Positions 10,481-23,211 of a stretch of DNA of 64,000 nucleotides are shown piece by piece (the stretch's first letter is position 1; the number at the start of each line of letters is the position of its first letter). The translations under genes were made by a program, and so were the position numbers. The DNA comes from Apostichopus japonicus (lineage: Eukaryota; Echinodermata; Holothuroidea; Aspidochirotida; Stichopodidae). The DNA lies in assembly GCF_037975245.1 (NCBI RefSeq), contig NC_092573.1:22723265-22787264 (forward strand), in the 5' to 3' direction. Under the pieces are notes generated by a model. It was not told the DNA's origin, searched no databases, and saw only the letters and a program-made list of their open reading frames with translations.

Positions 10481-10852
10481 CAAGGGCGTAGGAACCGGGG
10501 GGGGCTGGGGGGCGCCAGCCCCCCAGTGAAAAATTTGGAGGGGCGGAAGTATCATTCCGCCCCCCCCCCCCCCGCTTCGCAAGTCTGAAAACCCCTTTTT
10601 CATTTCGAAATGAGAAAAAAAATCTTATTTGGAGCACCAAATTGCATCTAAGGCCAGGTGAAAATACAAAATTAAGTTTACAAAATGGAGTGGGTGTTGA
10701 AGTGTGCTATATTGCACCAAATTGCATCTGAGGCCACCTGGAAATGCAAAAAATTCCAAAGGGGAGGGGGACACCCCTCCCCTTTGGCCCCTCCCCCAGG
10801 CCGGCCATCAGTCTTCAGCCCCACCACTCAAAAGGACCTTCCTACGCCACTG
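10481..10852 (-). mobile_element. hAT-type MITE, copy 2 (372 bp, inverted relative to copy 1)
   Basis: It has the same termini as 6845-7209 in the opposite orientation: caagggcgtaggaacc at left and ccttcctacgccactg at right. A perfect 8-bp target duplication, caaaatac, lies at 10473-10480 and 10853-10860. The two copies differ mainly in the lengths of G/C runs and scattered substitutions. Different target duplications show that they inserted independently. Confidence 0.92.
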
Positions 10853-11320
10853 CAAAATACCATATGAAGCATTTATTCCCTTTCAGGACTGGTGGTTTAC
10901 ATTTGCAAGGGGACTGGGATTGAAAGTGGGTCAATTTGTTTGGCGCTCGTGCCCAGGTTCTATCTTGGGTGACCTTTCTTAAAATGTACCATACTGGACA
11001 AAATAAAAGTCCGATAATGATGAATGTAAGAAAAAATTCAAAAACTGATCCGGCGCGCTATTCTAGGCTGAAATGGCCTGGTAGATATAAACGAAAGCAA
11101 ACATGGTACAGTTCTGGTTTCAATATAAGTTAACCTGTTCAGAATACGTGCCAGTGATTGGTTCATACTACAAATGACACTATTTGACGTGAATCCACCA
11201 TATATCCATATAGTTCTAAAGTAAAACGTGGGTTTGGGGGTTGGTCAATGTTTTGTATGTGGATTGGTGAGTGCGTTCAGTTGCTTGTCCGTGGCTATCT
11301 ATATGTGTGATTTGTCTTAG

Positions 11321-11641
11321 CTTAAAGGCATTGAAGACTCGCCCAAACCGCTTGCGACCATCTGAAAAAGTTAACTTGTTGTTGCTTGCAAGTGAGGTTT
11401 TGTTCGTGTCGCTACAAAATGCAGACAGTACAGTAATGAAACGTGATACCTTGTTGTCTTTAGCTGGACCTGAGATATCCATCGCTGCGCATCGTTTATA
11501 CACTGTGCTGTGGGTATTGACCGCAGCTGTATGTACTGACTGTACATTAGTGTCCAACTACCGACGGTAGCAAGCTGTGTGTGTACTTTCTGGGATCGAT
11601 GGTGGTGTCTAACACTTCTGTTACACCTCATTCGAAACTAG
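11321..11641 (-). repeat. Unclassified interspersed repeat B, copy 2 (about 321 bp)
   Basis: Reverse complement of 7696-8021. The 99-codon plus-strand frame across it is interrupted in the first copy, so I treat that frame as incidental. No flanking duplication is evident. Confidence 0.85.
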
Positions 11642-12303
11642 GTCAGATAACCGGCATTAGACGTTTTTTTTTTTGCGCGAGTCTTCACACCCTTACTGCA
11701 CTTCTATGATTTATGCGGAAGCTTTTACTTTTTCATCGCTTTCGGACTGCGCTGTACCGGCGATGTAAAATGACTATAGAGTAATTAGGTGACCAGACGT
11801 CGCGCCCCTATTAACAAATGTCCCTGAACTTTGTCCCAGATTTAACAAGAACTAACTGTCCGTGAAATTAAAAAAAAACGACATTTTATTCACAATTTAT
11901 TTAGAAATTTTGAATAAATTACCTACCTGTCCGTTATAATTTAGTTACACGTCATTAAAAAACTATACTAGATGTATACACAAACACACAGACGATCAGA
12001 GATCTAAACAAGAATTACTATAATGTAGGGTAGGCCTATACTACTATCTACGCTGAGTTATGTACAAGCGTTGCAGACGGTTTCCTACGATACAGAAGTC
12101 GTATTACTCTAGTGAGTGTGCTAACCTATAAATAGTACTCTTGATTATGTCATGTATGTGCTCTACCACTACCAGACAATGACACTTTTGATTGTCTGTA
12201 TAACAAAAATAGCGCCTGTTTGGCAATTAATAATATAGGCCTAATAATATATTCTTCGGAAAATATTCCAAAAACTTAGAAATGTGGCAAGAAACACACG
12301 CCC

Positions 12304-12313
12304 ATAATATATA

Positions 12314-12374
<61 letters not shown>

Positions 12375-12385
12375 ATATATATAGT
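12304..12385. repeat. AT dinucleotide microsatellite
   Basis: A run of TA/AT repeats, uninterrupted over about 12318-12370, with short imperfect extensions on both sides (cataatatatatagtatata). Confidence 0.95.
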
Positions 12386-14128
12386 ATATATACTTGTACT
12401 TAGTACAAATATTTCACTCAGTCATTTGATTACAACGAACAACTTAAGACAAATTCTTTAAATTATCGTTTACATTAAAACTGGCAAGGAGGTATGTTCA
12501 GTACAAAAAGTAAATTTGCGATTTTTTATTTCTCTTTTGTTGGTCGTTTTTGAGTAATCTATGTGTTTATGATGACTAGCAATATTTTCCACTTCACATC
12601 GCTCAAGATTTGCTCTGCCTCCTAACCATAGAATGCTCCTAACATATGGTTCCCGTGGAACGCCAAAAGTATATTATTATCGTGAAATGGGTCCTCATAC
12701 CGTTTCATATCACACCGTAGCCTAAAATAGAGTCAGGCTAGTAATTCTGCTGTAAGTTGCCTACTGAAAGATGCTAATAGTTGGATTTTGTTCGCCTGAA
12801 TTCCGGTGTTCATGGTAAAATTTCTTCGACTATTTATTCCCATAAAATATAACGTTATTTTACGTTTTGCAAAGTTTCAACTTGCATTAAGCGCTAGTTA
12901 AAATTTATATCGCAGAACTGGTTGTGTCTTCGCCAGTGTGCTATAGCCTAGGCATAGTGTATGTGATGTACAGGAATGTAATGGCATGTAATGTACATGA
13001 ATAACTTATTGTTAATTTTGTGTAGCCGTTTTGATGGCTCAGAATTTGTCTCTTATAAAGTACTCTTGTTTCTGTGTACAAAAACTGAGATCATTGCACT
13101 TGTTTAGCAAGTTGCCGATCTTGCACAACATTTTTCAATGAGATAGCAGATTTAACTTATTCCCCTGGTATATTCCTGCCTAATCATCTTCAAATGTAAA
13201 CAGAAGTATGGTTATTTATTTTCAGTGTGTCACCCAATCTTTTTACATAAACAATAGCAAGTACTGTCAGCTCCTATCCAAATTCATTGCTAAGAAAAGA
13301 TCCCATGGGAGGTCAAAATTTACCACATTTTGAATGTTAATGGTTGGAAAACTAATTCACAGCTATCTTGAAAAAACAGTTTTGAATAATACAGTTTTGT
13401 TCATGTGTTATATATATGATGGCCTTGGCTTCTACCAACTTGAAGAGGTTTTGTTACTTTGTATGGAAAGTTACAATTACTGCTGAATACTTCAAGTTTC
13501 TAAATATTAAGTGCCTTTCTGTGCAATGCCTAGAGCTACCTTAGGGAATAATATGTGTTTCTAAGTCAACAATCAAATGCAATTTTATGCTGTTACAGAA
13601 TGGCAACAGACAAAGCATGCAAAAAGACAATAAATGGAAAGATACGCTGTTTTATGTTTTGATTAAATGTAATTCTTCTTCAATCACCTTCTTTCACCAA
13701 TCTATACAATTCTAATTGTTAGGGTAACATCAGTTACTGTAGTTACTGTGACAGTTACTGTGACACTTACCTTGAGCTTAGATACAGGATACGTTATATA
13801 TATAATTAAAAGTACCTTACTAAGTGAGTACCAGGGTAGGGGTTGGTCTCCTAGTAGCACCTTGCACTACGAATGTTACTTCTCATCAAACCGATGCTGG
13901 CAAACCACAATCAGTATATTCAGCTAGTCATTGAACATATATATGTGCATAGGCGTAGCGTCTATTGACACTGAACGGCAACAGAAATCAGGCTTCAGCT
14001 GAACAACTAAAATGTAGGCTTGGCTATAGGATAATATTATGACAATGGAGCAAAAAGGCTAAAGCATCTATACAGATTATAACTATAGGTCACATCTGTA
14101 ATGTTCTTTCCTTTCTTTCCTCATTCAG

Positions 14129-14246
14129 GATCCTATAATGGAGAGTCTCTTTGAAATTTAACCATATGGGGTCATAGGTCATATTTTGAAATTTTACCTA
14201 CCCAGACCATTTTTATGCACTGATTGATCTACTACGAGTTGCAACA
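14129..14246 (+). other. Probable 5' UTR of the mTERF gene, after an intron
   Basis: A strong acceptor (pyrimidine-rich tract ending ttcctcattcag at 14128) lies 118 bases before the start codon. This suggests that a non-coding first exon is spliced to this point. The upstream exon could not be identified. Confidence 0.4.
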
Positions 14247-15437
14247 ATGATGTCAAACTTCAGAAAGATGACATTGGTCTATACGAGCCTTTGGAAATTT
14301 ACCTCCCATCCTTCAAAGAACTTTGCCTCAGGAGTTCGCTTAAAGTGGCACAATCCAGCAGCACGTCTGCTCTGTGCTTCAAGTCACAGCCTTATCTCAC
14401 TCCGTACAATATGCAGTGAAGAGCACAACAAACACGAACTGTCTGGTAATTCCAGAGAACCTCGCATTTTATCCACAGAGGTGAAATCTCTGTTATCCGA
14501 GCTCAGTGCAACAGCTTACTCTAAAGTCTTGGAAGACAAACCAGTATCTAGCATAGTCATCAACAATATCACTTTACTTCACGAGCTAGGAATGACTAAC
14601 GACGATATCAAACTGTGCGAATACAAGCACGACGGGTTCTTGAGAAGCGTCTACACAAATTCTCATGTGAAATTCTTGCGGAGTGTGGGTCTCGCGGACG
14701 GAGACATCTGTAACATAATGCAAAGGGTTCCGAAATTCTTCACGTCCGCACCTTACATCTCCGAGAGTATCGTGCAGTATATGATCGGTGTGGGAGTGAG
14801 CAGCAAGAACCTGAGGAATCTCTTGATATTCTCGCCTTCGCTATTCTACCGTGTCAAAGGTCGACCCCAGCAGATCGGTAATTTGCTTCTGTCCATCATA
14901 CAGGAGCATCAGCCAGACGTGGATGCTACGTCCATTCTCGCTCACATGCTCCGAAACGACATCAAGCTATTCAACCGAACGGAGAAAGAAGTCAAGAGGA
15001 ATTTGAGATTTTTGAACGAACTCGGAATCGAGGGTACCAACCTGGTGAAAATAATCCATTATTGTCCCAGCGCTCTGAGGATCGGAACAGACTTTCTGCA
15101 GGAACGTTGGAATTACCTGCAAGAGAGATTCGAACTCGAGGATAAGGACATGGTAGAATGCGTCGTGAAATATCCCCGAATACTGACGCACACGGATGAC
15201 AAACTGAAAGAAAAATTTGACTTCTTGTACGACACGGCCGGATTCCGACCGGCCGACATCGCCAAAAATCCCAGGCTGTTCGAGCGAAGCATACCTCACC
15301 TGAAAGGGAGATACGAGATTCTTCGGGATTTAAATTACTCGGGGGATTTTCTCCCTCTCCTAACTGTATGGGGAAAAGTGTTTGATGGGAGGATGGATAA
15401 GCTGAGATCGCAATCAGAAAATGTGAAACAGAAATGA
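14247..15437 (+). CDS. mTERF-family mitochondrial protein (MTERF1/2-like), single coding exon
   Basis: A 396-residue open frame. mTERF proteins bind nucleic acid through stacked two- or three-helix repeats and act in mitochondrial transcription, replication or ribosome assembly. Residues 1-60 are basic and poor in acids, as in a mitochondrial targeting sequence. mTERF motifs (L/V-G-x5-L/I...P-x-L/F) are visible at about 147-170 (VGLADGDICNIMQRVPKFF), 182-205, 258-281 (LGIEGTNLVKIIHYCPSAL), 295-318 (MVECVVKYPRIL) and 331-352 (AGFRPADIAKNPRLF), followed by the usual HLKGRYEIL closing helix. The length fits MTERF1/MTERF2 (about 385-400 aa), whose coding parts are also unsplit in vertebrates as I recall. 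I cannot decide the paralog. Two adjacent ATGs start the frame; AATAAA follows the stop by four bases. Confidence 0.88.
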   Translation: MMSNFRKMTLVYTSLWKFTSHPSKNFASGVRLKWHNPAARLLCASSHSLISLRTICSEEHNKHELSGNSREPRILSTEVKSLLSELSATAYSKVLEDKPVSSIVINNITLLHELGMTNDDIKLCEYKHDGFLRSVYTNSHVKFLRSVGLADGDICNIMQRVPKFFTSAPYISESIVQYMIGVGVSSKNLRNLLIFSPSLFYRVKGRPQQIGNLLLSIIQEHQPDVDATSILAHMLRNDIKLFNRTEKEVKRNLRFLNELGIEGTNLVKIIHYCPSALRIGTDFLQERWNYLQERFELEDKDMVECVVKYPRILTHTDDKLKEKFDFLYDTAGFRPADIAKNPRLFERSIPHLKGRYEILRDLNYSGDFLPLLTVWGKVFDGRMDKLRSQSENVKQK

Positions 15438-15441
15438 AAAT

Positions 15442-15447
15442 AATAAA
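15442..15447 (+). terminator. Polyadenylation signal AATAAA of the mTERF gene
   Basis: AATAAA begins four bases after the TGA at 15435-15437. If used, the 3' UTR is only about 20-30 bases. Further candidates were not obvious within the next 200 bases. Confidence 0.5.
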
Positions 15448-18093
15448 AATGGATTTTAATGAATGGTTATCTTTATTGGCTTCAAGAATGACATAACAGT
15501 CAAACTTTGTTAAGTACTCTCAAGGAACCCCCCCCCCCCCTACTATACTGCTAAATTCTCAAGTTAAGCAACAACCAGTTCTCTTTGAAAATGGTGTTAG
15601 TCTGGTTTGAACATTCCCAATTATATGGCAATGACTTTGAGGGAAACAAACCTGCAGGAAAATGTTTTATGGAACTTTTGGAAGAACTTTGGTAGTCAGG
15701 TTTGGGGGGGGGGGGTAGGGCATGTACCAAGCACCTATCAATGTTCTTTGATGGTTATATGATTATTATTAGAAAGACTTTTCAAGCTCTGTTTGATACT
15801 GCCAAGGAAATTCCCGATGTAAAGAGACAGGCGTTGAAAATGTGTAAGTATCCGTATCCCACACTCTACTCTGCAATGTACATTTTTGTGGAAGCTTTGC
15901 TTATCTCTCCATGTGGTATGTTTTGTTTACTTCGCACCTGGTATCTCCCAGAGATTATGAGGACATAATGAAATAGACACGTGTTACCTTGATAAAAAAC
16001 AAGAAAGGCTTAACTAAACTAAAATTCTCTAGCTTGTGTTTCTTTGATTAGAAGTACTGTAGGGTTATCATACCTACGACCGGATTTTCCCGCACATGCC
16101 TACTTTTTTTCGTCTTGTTTACCGGTGAATTGACAACGTATTTATAAATAATGGTTAGGTAGTTCCAACAAATTCCTGATAACTACAGTAAGAAAGCTAT
16201 CTTGACAGTAATTTGGCATGCGGCACAGAAAGGCAACCGTCGGTCTGATCTTATATTGAGATCAAACTTTTGAACTTCAAATCTGGCATCATTTGTATGT
16301 AGGTACACTTCAAAGTTATTTTCCTCTTAAGAAAGAGGGTACCCCTCTCCCAGACCTCCGTGGTAGTAAGTGCTCCTTTCTTCAGATTAAATATTGTAAC
16401 CGTTGTGTAATGGATTACACACAAGAAAATCAGTCGTGTCTGATTCAGAAGTTGTCTCTGACGTTTGCAGTGACAGAAATTTAGTCCGAGCTCAAAGTGC
16501 CGTATGTCCTCGTGCTCTATGACATCTCATGTTCGCTCTGGGTTACCTAAAGATCGGATTTGTTTTCTCTTTTAAAGCATCTGTTTGACTTCTTCTTTTT
16601 TAACAAAATTTATCAACCAACATTTTGTTCTATTAAAATCCAGCTCGGAACATCTGCCTATTGGTTTCTCGCTAGCTAAATATTCAATATATAGCGATAA
16701 ACTAAAAGGCTTGTGCCATCTGATTCTAGATCATGAAAACAGTATACTTCGTGTCCTGTAACTGAAGGGTTAGGGCAGGTGCCCCGACCAGGCATGGGGA
16801 CTGCGTAGATGTGTAAATTTAACAGCCAGTTTGAATTACAGAGTAGTTGTTTTTTTTAGTTAATAACTAACTGATATTTTAATTGAGCTTTTGTTTGTTT
16901 ACATAACATCTATATAATCTTTTCTAGAAGCATAAAACCATTCTACATATATTATACGTATTGGCAATAGTACAGAAGGTGCAAAGCAAGAGAGCAGTTT
17001 TGACGTAATCCACGCATTTCGGGCTAGCGCCCCCGATTAACACTCTCATAGAAATTAAACCAGGGAGAACGTTGACACACTGTATCACCGTGTGTTTATG
17101 CAGTAAAGCATTGAAAAAGTAAGGGCGCTTTGCGTTGTATGGCGAAAAGTCAGATCATTTGTACGTCTTCATACATACATTGTGCATTCGACTTGGAAAT
17201 TGAATTTGATTTTACCCGTTTTTTCGAAAAAGTAGGTGTGATTTTCACAACATACATTTTATGGCGACCAGAGTGGTAATTACTATACTATTGATTTTTA
17301 ATTACTATACTAACGACCTTTGAAAACTTTTTCCCGCCCTCTAATAACTCGAGCAAGTGGATTGTTTTATGCAATTTTTATGTCTGTAAAATATCATTTC
17401 CGTTATCTGAGAGGCTGCACATTGCAAACATTTTTCTTGCTTGTGTTATTTTAGTGCTCCACTCAGATAGTGTCCGAGTTGTTCCTGGAAAATGCCATGA
17501 AAGAGCAACCCTCCGCCCCTCCCCCCCCCCCCTTCCGACACACACCTACTTTAGTATAATACTTCCATATTAGTCTGTGCATGCAGTTCATAGTTTAATG
17601 TTAATGTAAAAAAGTGGGTAGAAGTTTATGTAAGATAACATATCTTATCTGAGTAACTCAAACTGATGTAAAAGAAACATTTTATTTGCGTCTTCCAAGA
17701 CTGTTGCAATGTAAAATTTTAGATATAGAAACAAGGAACAGTTTTAAATAGTATTTTATGGGGTACTCCCCATATCACACATGACCCCCACCCCCCCTAT
17801 ATACCCCCTCCCCATGCATTTCCTAAATATACATGTCTTAGTATTATCTGGCTGGGACTGAGATCTCTTTTCACACACACAAAGACAACAGTAACTAAGT
17901 TTATATTTGTAGTAAATACTGTAACAAGTTATTCGATCAAGACAGAAAATGGCGGGCATGATGAGGTGGTGGTAGTTGGAAGGGGGGGGGGAGGTGTTAC
18001 AGAAAATGTTAACGGGTTTACAAGTTACCATTCCAACCATAGATAGCTTCCAAGTAACAACATTTCCAAGTGCTAGTGGTGACGGATGGAGAA
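15448..18093. other. Gene-free stretch between mTERF and the 184-bp duplication
   Basis: AT-rich sequence with C/G runs near 15529-15540, 15704-15714 and 17520-17533. Short open frames are isolated, lack splice context and match no family I know. Confidence 0.5.
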
Positions 18094-18450
18094 GACACCT
18101 CGCGGCATCCTTATAACTCTTTGGATAAAGTATTGTGCTACATCCCCCTCACCCACACTAATCTTGAGGACTTGTTTGGCTAGTAGACAATTGCTGCCCT
18201 CTATCATGCAATGCCGATGAATTTACCCTGAATATATCGGCCACAAATAAACCTACACTACTACTCAATGTTGTGATGACACTTCCCGGCATCCTTATAT
18301 CTCTTTGGATAAGGTATTGTGCTACATCCCCCTCACCCACACTAATCTTGCGGAATAGTTTGGCTAGTAGACAATTGCTGCCCTCTATCATGCAATGCCG
18401 ATGAATTTACCTTGAATATATTAGCCACAAATAAACTCAATGTTGTGATG
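18094..18450 (+). repeat. Tandem duplication, 184-bp unit, two copies
   Basis: The segment from gacacctcgcggcatcctta recurs 184 bases later as gacacttcccggcatcctta and stays highly similar up to the ccacaaataaac segment. There is an internal deletion in the second copy near the end. No ORF or target duplication explains it. Confidence 0.88.
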
Positions 18451-21400
18451 GCTAATAACTTTTGACACATCGGTCTATTAAAGGGAATATAGGTCTGGGC
18501 TGTACCCAAAAATACTATAATGGTGACAGTGTTATAGAACTAACAACTAGTAACGCAGATATAACAATTCTTGCACAAATGTGGAGCATGTTTGTATGAT
18601 GATTGTGCAGATACCACTTACACAAGGACCCAATTGTATCTACAGTGTTACATTGGTGAGACGGACGGACTGAGCGAAAAGTGTGTCACATAATTCTGAT
18701 ACCCTAAAGTGATGCCTGAGTTTGTTTCACAAAGACCCTTTACCGCCATATTTTGATTTTACTAGTACAGTCTGATATAGTATATATAGTAGTTTATATC
18801 CATGACCTTTCTAGGGAAAGATAAGATATAACAGAAAATCGCTATCACAGCAGGGTCAGGGCAAAAAGTTGAGAATGAAATAATAGATCTAAGCAAAAAT
18901 AGGTTAAGTCGCAAATAGTGTGAACATTAAATGGGGTACTAACTCGTTCAAAATGTTTTTATCCACATATAAAATTCCAGTTACTTAAGTTATGAGGGGC
19001 AGCTTCGTGTGAATGTCAAAGTGACACAACAGCAAGGCAAAATTGCAGCTTTGTTGCTGAAGGACCATTCAAAACATCAAGATCAAAGCTTAGAGTTGAT
19101 CCTACTAGAATTTAGTGAACACGTTATCTTGCCCACTGGGTCAAGGTCAGTATGATTGTACAGTAAAGACAATTTTCTTTGACTGTATCAAGACACATTT
19201 TTTTTTCACATAAGCCTCTATTACCAGTTCCACTCCTCCCGGCGTCAAAAATACTCATTCTGTTTTGTTTTGTGCTGTTAATATTGCGTAAGTTGATTTG
19301 TCTAAACCATGCAGGTTGAAAAGTATATCACGTGATTGCGTAGACGTTACAATGGGTGGGTGATAATGCCTATTTAAATGAAGTAATTAACTATATCAAC
19401 TCAACCGACAGGCACGGCAAGAACAAACAAACCAGTATTTGAATACCTCTTTTCAAAATCACTAAAGCTGATAATTTTTATTGCCATTTTAAACTGGATA
19501 TTTTAAGTAATCAAACTTTGTCAATTCCAAGGGACTGTCTGAGGGCCGCGTCAAAGTCAAGTTCATTCTAACAATCGAATCGACACTTTTGAGCTTTACG
19601 CTACATTATCTTCGTGGAATTTTCTCTGTAAGGGCTTATTGTGTTGGTTCGCTTTCTTACCATTTTACAAGTCAATACCTTATTTGTTTTGGAAGTGAAG
19701 TTCCCCGCAGGGAGTTAGCTCCGAGACAGAATTAACGTACAAAAAAAAATCAACGAAAAAAAATGTTTTTCACTAAAATGCTATTTTTGATGGTAATACT
19801 ATAACGGACTGCCTTTCTTTGTTAAAATTTTTGTGCCATACACAGACGTGAAGGTGTACCCGTATTCGACCGTGGAATAAGAAACAGTTTCACAGGTCAT
19901 ACAATTAAAAGAAATGACTTTATAGTGCAGTGTGATTTTCGACTGAAAAAAATGAAAATGTGTTGTGATCCAATCTACTATATACAGAGAGCTGTTGCCT
20001 GTACAGTTAACATGACTCTGCTCCGAGACAATACAGCAAGCTATTTCACCCCTGGCTAACTGAAGAATGATCAGATACACCACGCGGGGGAGTTATCGAT
20101 AAGAACGAATCATCTAAACGGCACTGGGGTCTGTGAACTAACTGTGAACTAAAATCTTCTTGTAGGCACAATTCAGCGATATCGTATAATTTACCAAATA
20201 AATGGGAAATATTTGGCAAGTTTGAATGAATATTCTTGTCAACACTCCACCTCCCCCCCCCCTCCCATCTGCCCAACAGCTCAGCCTTTCAAATAGCTGT
20301 ATTGAGTTTTATTCATTCATCAGAATATTTCTGTTTCAGTTTATTTAGTCCAGAATTAAACTGATAGAAATCCTTACAGTGCGAGGGGAATCATGTTAAA
20401 TTTGGAAAGAATGTTGGTTGGGCGGGGGGGGGGGGTGAAAACCCCCTGAATTGAGTTGCGTGTTTGGTATCAGATGGTATAACTATTTTAATTATAATTT
20501 TGTTTTTTCTTGGAAATTCTGGTTTAATTCTACCGGAAACTAACAGGGAAAGTGTTCAAGAACTAACTATTCGGAGTATTGAATTCCTTGTTTCAACTAG
20601 TGATAACTTATGCCAGTCGACATCCTATCAAATGCTCACTAATCATTTTCATTTATAAATTTAAATTGCTATCGGTAGAAAGTTACTCCTCGATCGATAA
20701 AGGCAGTGGGATTTATACGTATCGGAATAGAGTCATAGCTTTAAAAATAAATAATATCAAGGGTTAATTTCTACCACAGCTTTGGAATTAAACAGAAATT
20801 ACCAACTGGCAGTATAACAGTTCAGTTGCCTGCAAAGCTACAAGACTAGAAATCAACTTCGTGCGTCCTCGGCAAAACGTGGGCCTACCAAAGGGAATCC
20901 ACGAAATACGTTATTCATGAATTAATAATAACGACAAGGCTGAGTATTAGCATACACCAAAGTCCTCATGGATTGCAACAAACTGATTTTCTCAAGCAAT
21001 GGCATCTTGTTAGATATGTACTGTATACAGATATGCTTACGTGTTTAACTATATATAAGTCGCTAAATCTACATAAAGTAAGTCAGTGGTAAAAGTACAT
21101 GACATGTTTTAAAGCAACTTCTTTTACTATTATATTAAAAAGATATTAGGATTTAAAAGATGTAGAAGTATTCTCTAAAACATTTACAAACCAACAACTC
21201 TCCGTCACGTGTTTATAAATTTGATCATCTTTCATCAGTATACATTTTAGGATAATTATTTTTTCCCTTTTCTTGTTTCATTAACACGGGTATCATATTG
21301 AATGATAGTCCGTTATTCCATTAAAAAGTATAAATATAGGTCGGAATAAAGCCTACAGTCAATACATTAACAGGTTCCTTTGGGACTGAAGCAACTCGCG

Positions 21401-21484
21401 AAATTGACGATTACATAAGTCGAATGACGCCAAAGTATTGTTATTACTAATTGAATGATAAAGTCAGAACCGTTCGAAAATATT
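18451..21484. other. Gene-free stretch
   Basis: AT-rich sequence with C/G runs near 20252-20264 and 20423-20434. No coding segment with family resemblance or paired splice sites was seen. Confidence 0.45.
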
Positions 21485-21502
21485 GTATATATATAAATAT
21501 TG

Positions 21503-21590
<88 letters not shown>

Positions 21591-21634
21591 GTATATATAC
21601 CGTATCAATACCGTATATATATATATATATATAC
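21485..21634. repeat. Compound AT/TA microsatellite
   Basis: TA runs interrupted by cacatatata, aaccgta and ccgta motifs. The Tyr-Ile repeat open frames on both strands are translations of this microsatellite. Confidence 0.95.
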
Positions 21635-23211
21635 ATACGAAGTTGTAATGAAATGGGAAAAATTCACATTGTTGAATATGTATCCATGTAACAGGATGCT
21701 CGATCATATATCGGTGACAAAACTAATCAGAAAACATTTTAACTCTTTCTCAGGTTTTCCCTCTTTTAGGTTGAAACGGCTATCCAATTTGTCTGACTAA
21801 TATCAGATGATTCGAAACACTACGAAGAGACCATCTACCCTTATAAGATATACCAAGTGTTTGATTTCAAAATGATGATTTTACAGCTGCTCCACTCTTG
21901 TAACCAAACGATGGAATTTAATTGAAACATAAAAACACGCACTTGAGGCTATTAAACAAATCATTTAAATCGAACAGTTTTTTATTTGACGAAAAAAAGT
22001 TCATTGGTAAGATAAAACGGAATTGTACCATGCCCGTTCGAAACTTTTAACCTCCCTCAGGTTAAAACAATCCCATTTTTTTTTTCTTTGAACACGTATA
22101 TTTACGATTCAAACATTTGCCTTGCATATAGAATCAATAATTCGTATTCTTGGGCTCAAATTTCGACAAAAGCCAGGAGAGTTGGATAATACCAACAACA
22201 GTTTTTTCTCGTTATTTTGTTAAAAGAGAGCCTTAGACTACAAGATAATCCTCTCTGCCAACGGCTATGTCTATAGTTTTCTGAAACTAGATACACGCTG
22301 ATATTTTGATTTGTTGAAAAAGGGCGGGAATATTGCTCCCAGATATATTTCAATTCACTTGATTGATTTCGAACATTAGACTAAAATAGCATCGTGTAAT
22401 TCATGTTCACGAATGAAATTCAACACGAAGAAGAAACAGTTACATACAACTTTCAATGTCTTTTTTTTTTTTGCTGTAGCGGAGCATTAGACTTTCAGAC
22501 AGTCGCTTTTAAAGAAAACATTTGCTTTGATGTTACTACTGAGTTTGCCTAAATCCTTTTAAAAAACAACGTGTCTCTGTTGTTCACCCTCCCTTTTGAT
22601 TCTTTTGATCACACTGTCGAATAATCGACATATTCTATCCCGAGGGAGATAAAAGACTCTACAAACATTTCACATTGTTAAAATAATTGTGTGTTTCACT
22701 TTTGTCGAAATTGGTGATGGTGCTTATAACAACTAGCCTATATAGGAGACGATCACCTATCTGCACGTGATTTAACATATTTCAAATATAAACTAAACCG
22801 GTTACCTTTTGATTTCGAAAATCGAACAAAGAGAGAATATATTGCTAAATATAGAGATAGACGTGTTTTAAATTCAACAGAGATATGTTATGCTTATTTT
22901 GACTAATGTCAGTTACACCCCCCCCACCCTCCAACACCCCCTCCTCCTCCTTTCCCACTTGCTATATAGAAACATAAAACTAGAGAGGTGCTCTCTGAAT
23001 AGATAGTTCAATGCCCAATGGCTCTTGTACTATATGTAAACAAGTATAATAGCTTTATTTTGTTTCTTTCAAATAACACAGATATATTCCTATAGGCTGA
23101 GTATCTTTAAACCTTCAAAATTGTTAAAAGATTAAATTAAAGATGACAACTCCTCTCTAACATAAAGTCAGTGGTTTGTAACGATGTACCTCCAAAATCG
23201 AGCTTGACTGT
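21635..23211. other. Gene-free stretch
   Basis: AT-rich, with a pyrimidine-rich C run at about 22918-22955. Nothing else supportable was seen. Confidence 0.45.

Larger units (their letters stand above)
9377..14128. other. Divergent intergenic region between the membrane-protein and mTERF genes
   Basis: It should contain the promoters of both divergent genes, but I cannot place a TATA box or start site with confidence. It holds the second hAT MITE copy (10481-10852), the second copy of repeat B (11321-11641), an AT microsatellite (about 12304-12385), and otherwise AT-rich sequence. The short open frames over 10685-11631 lie in the repeats. Confidence 0.6.

Noticed and set aside
11271-11570. 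99-codon open frame
   Set aside because: It lies in repeat B copy 2 and is not maintained in copy 1.
14967-15299. Minus-strand 110-codon frame
   Set aside because: Shadow of the mTERF coding sequence.
21367-21707. Tyr-Ile-rich open frames on both strands (also at 29913-30278 and 55993-56388)
   Set aside because: They come from AT microsatellites; the non-repeat ends show no family resemblance.
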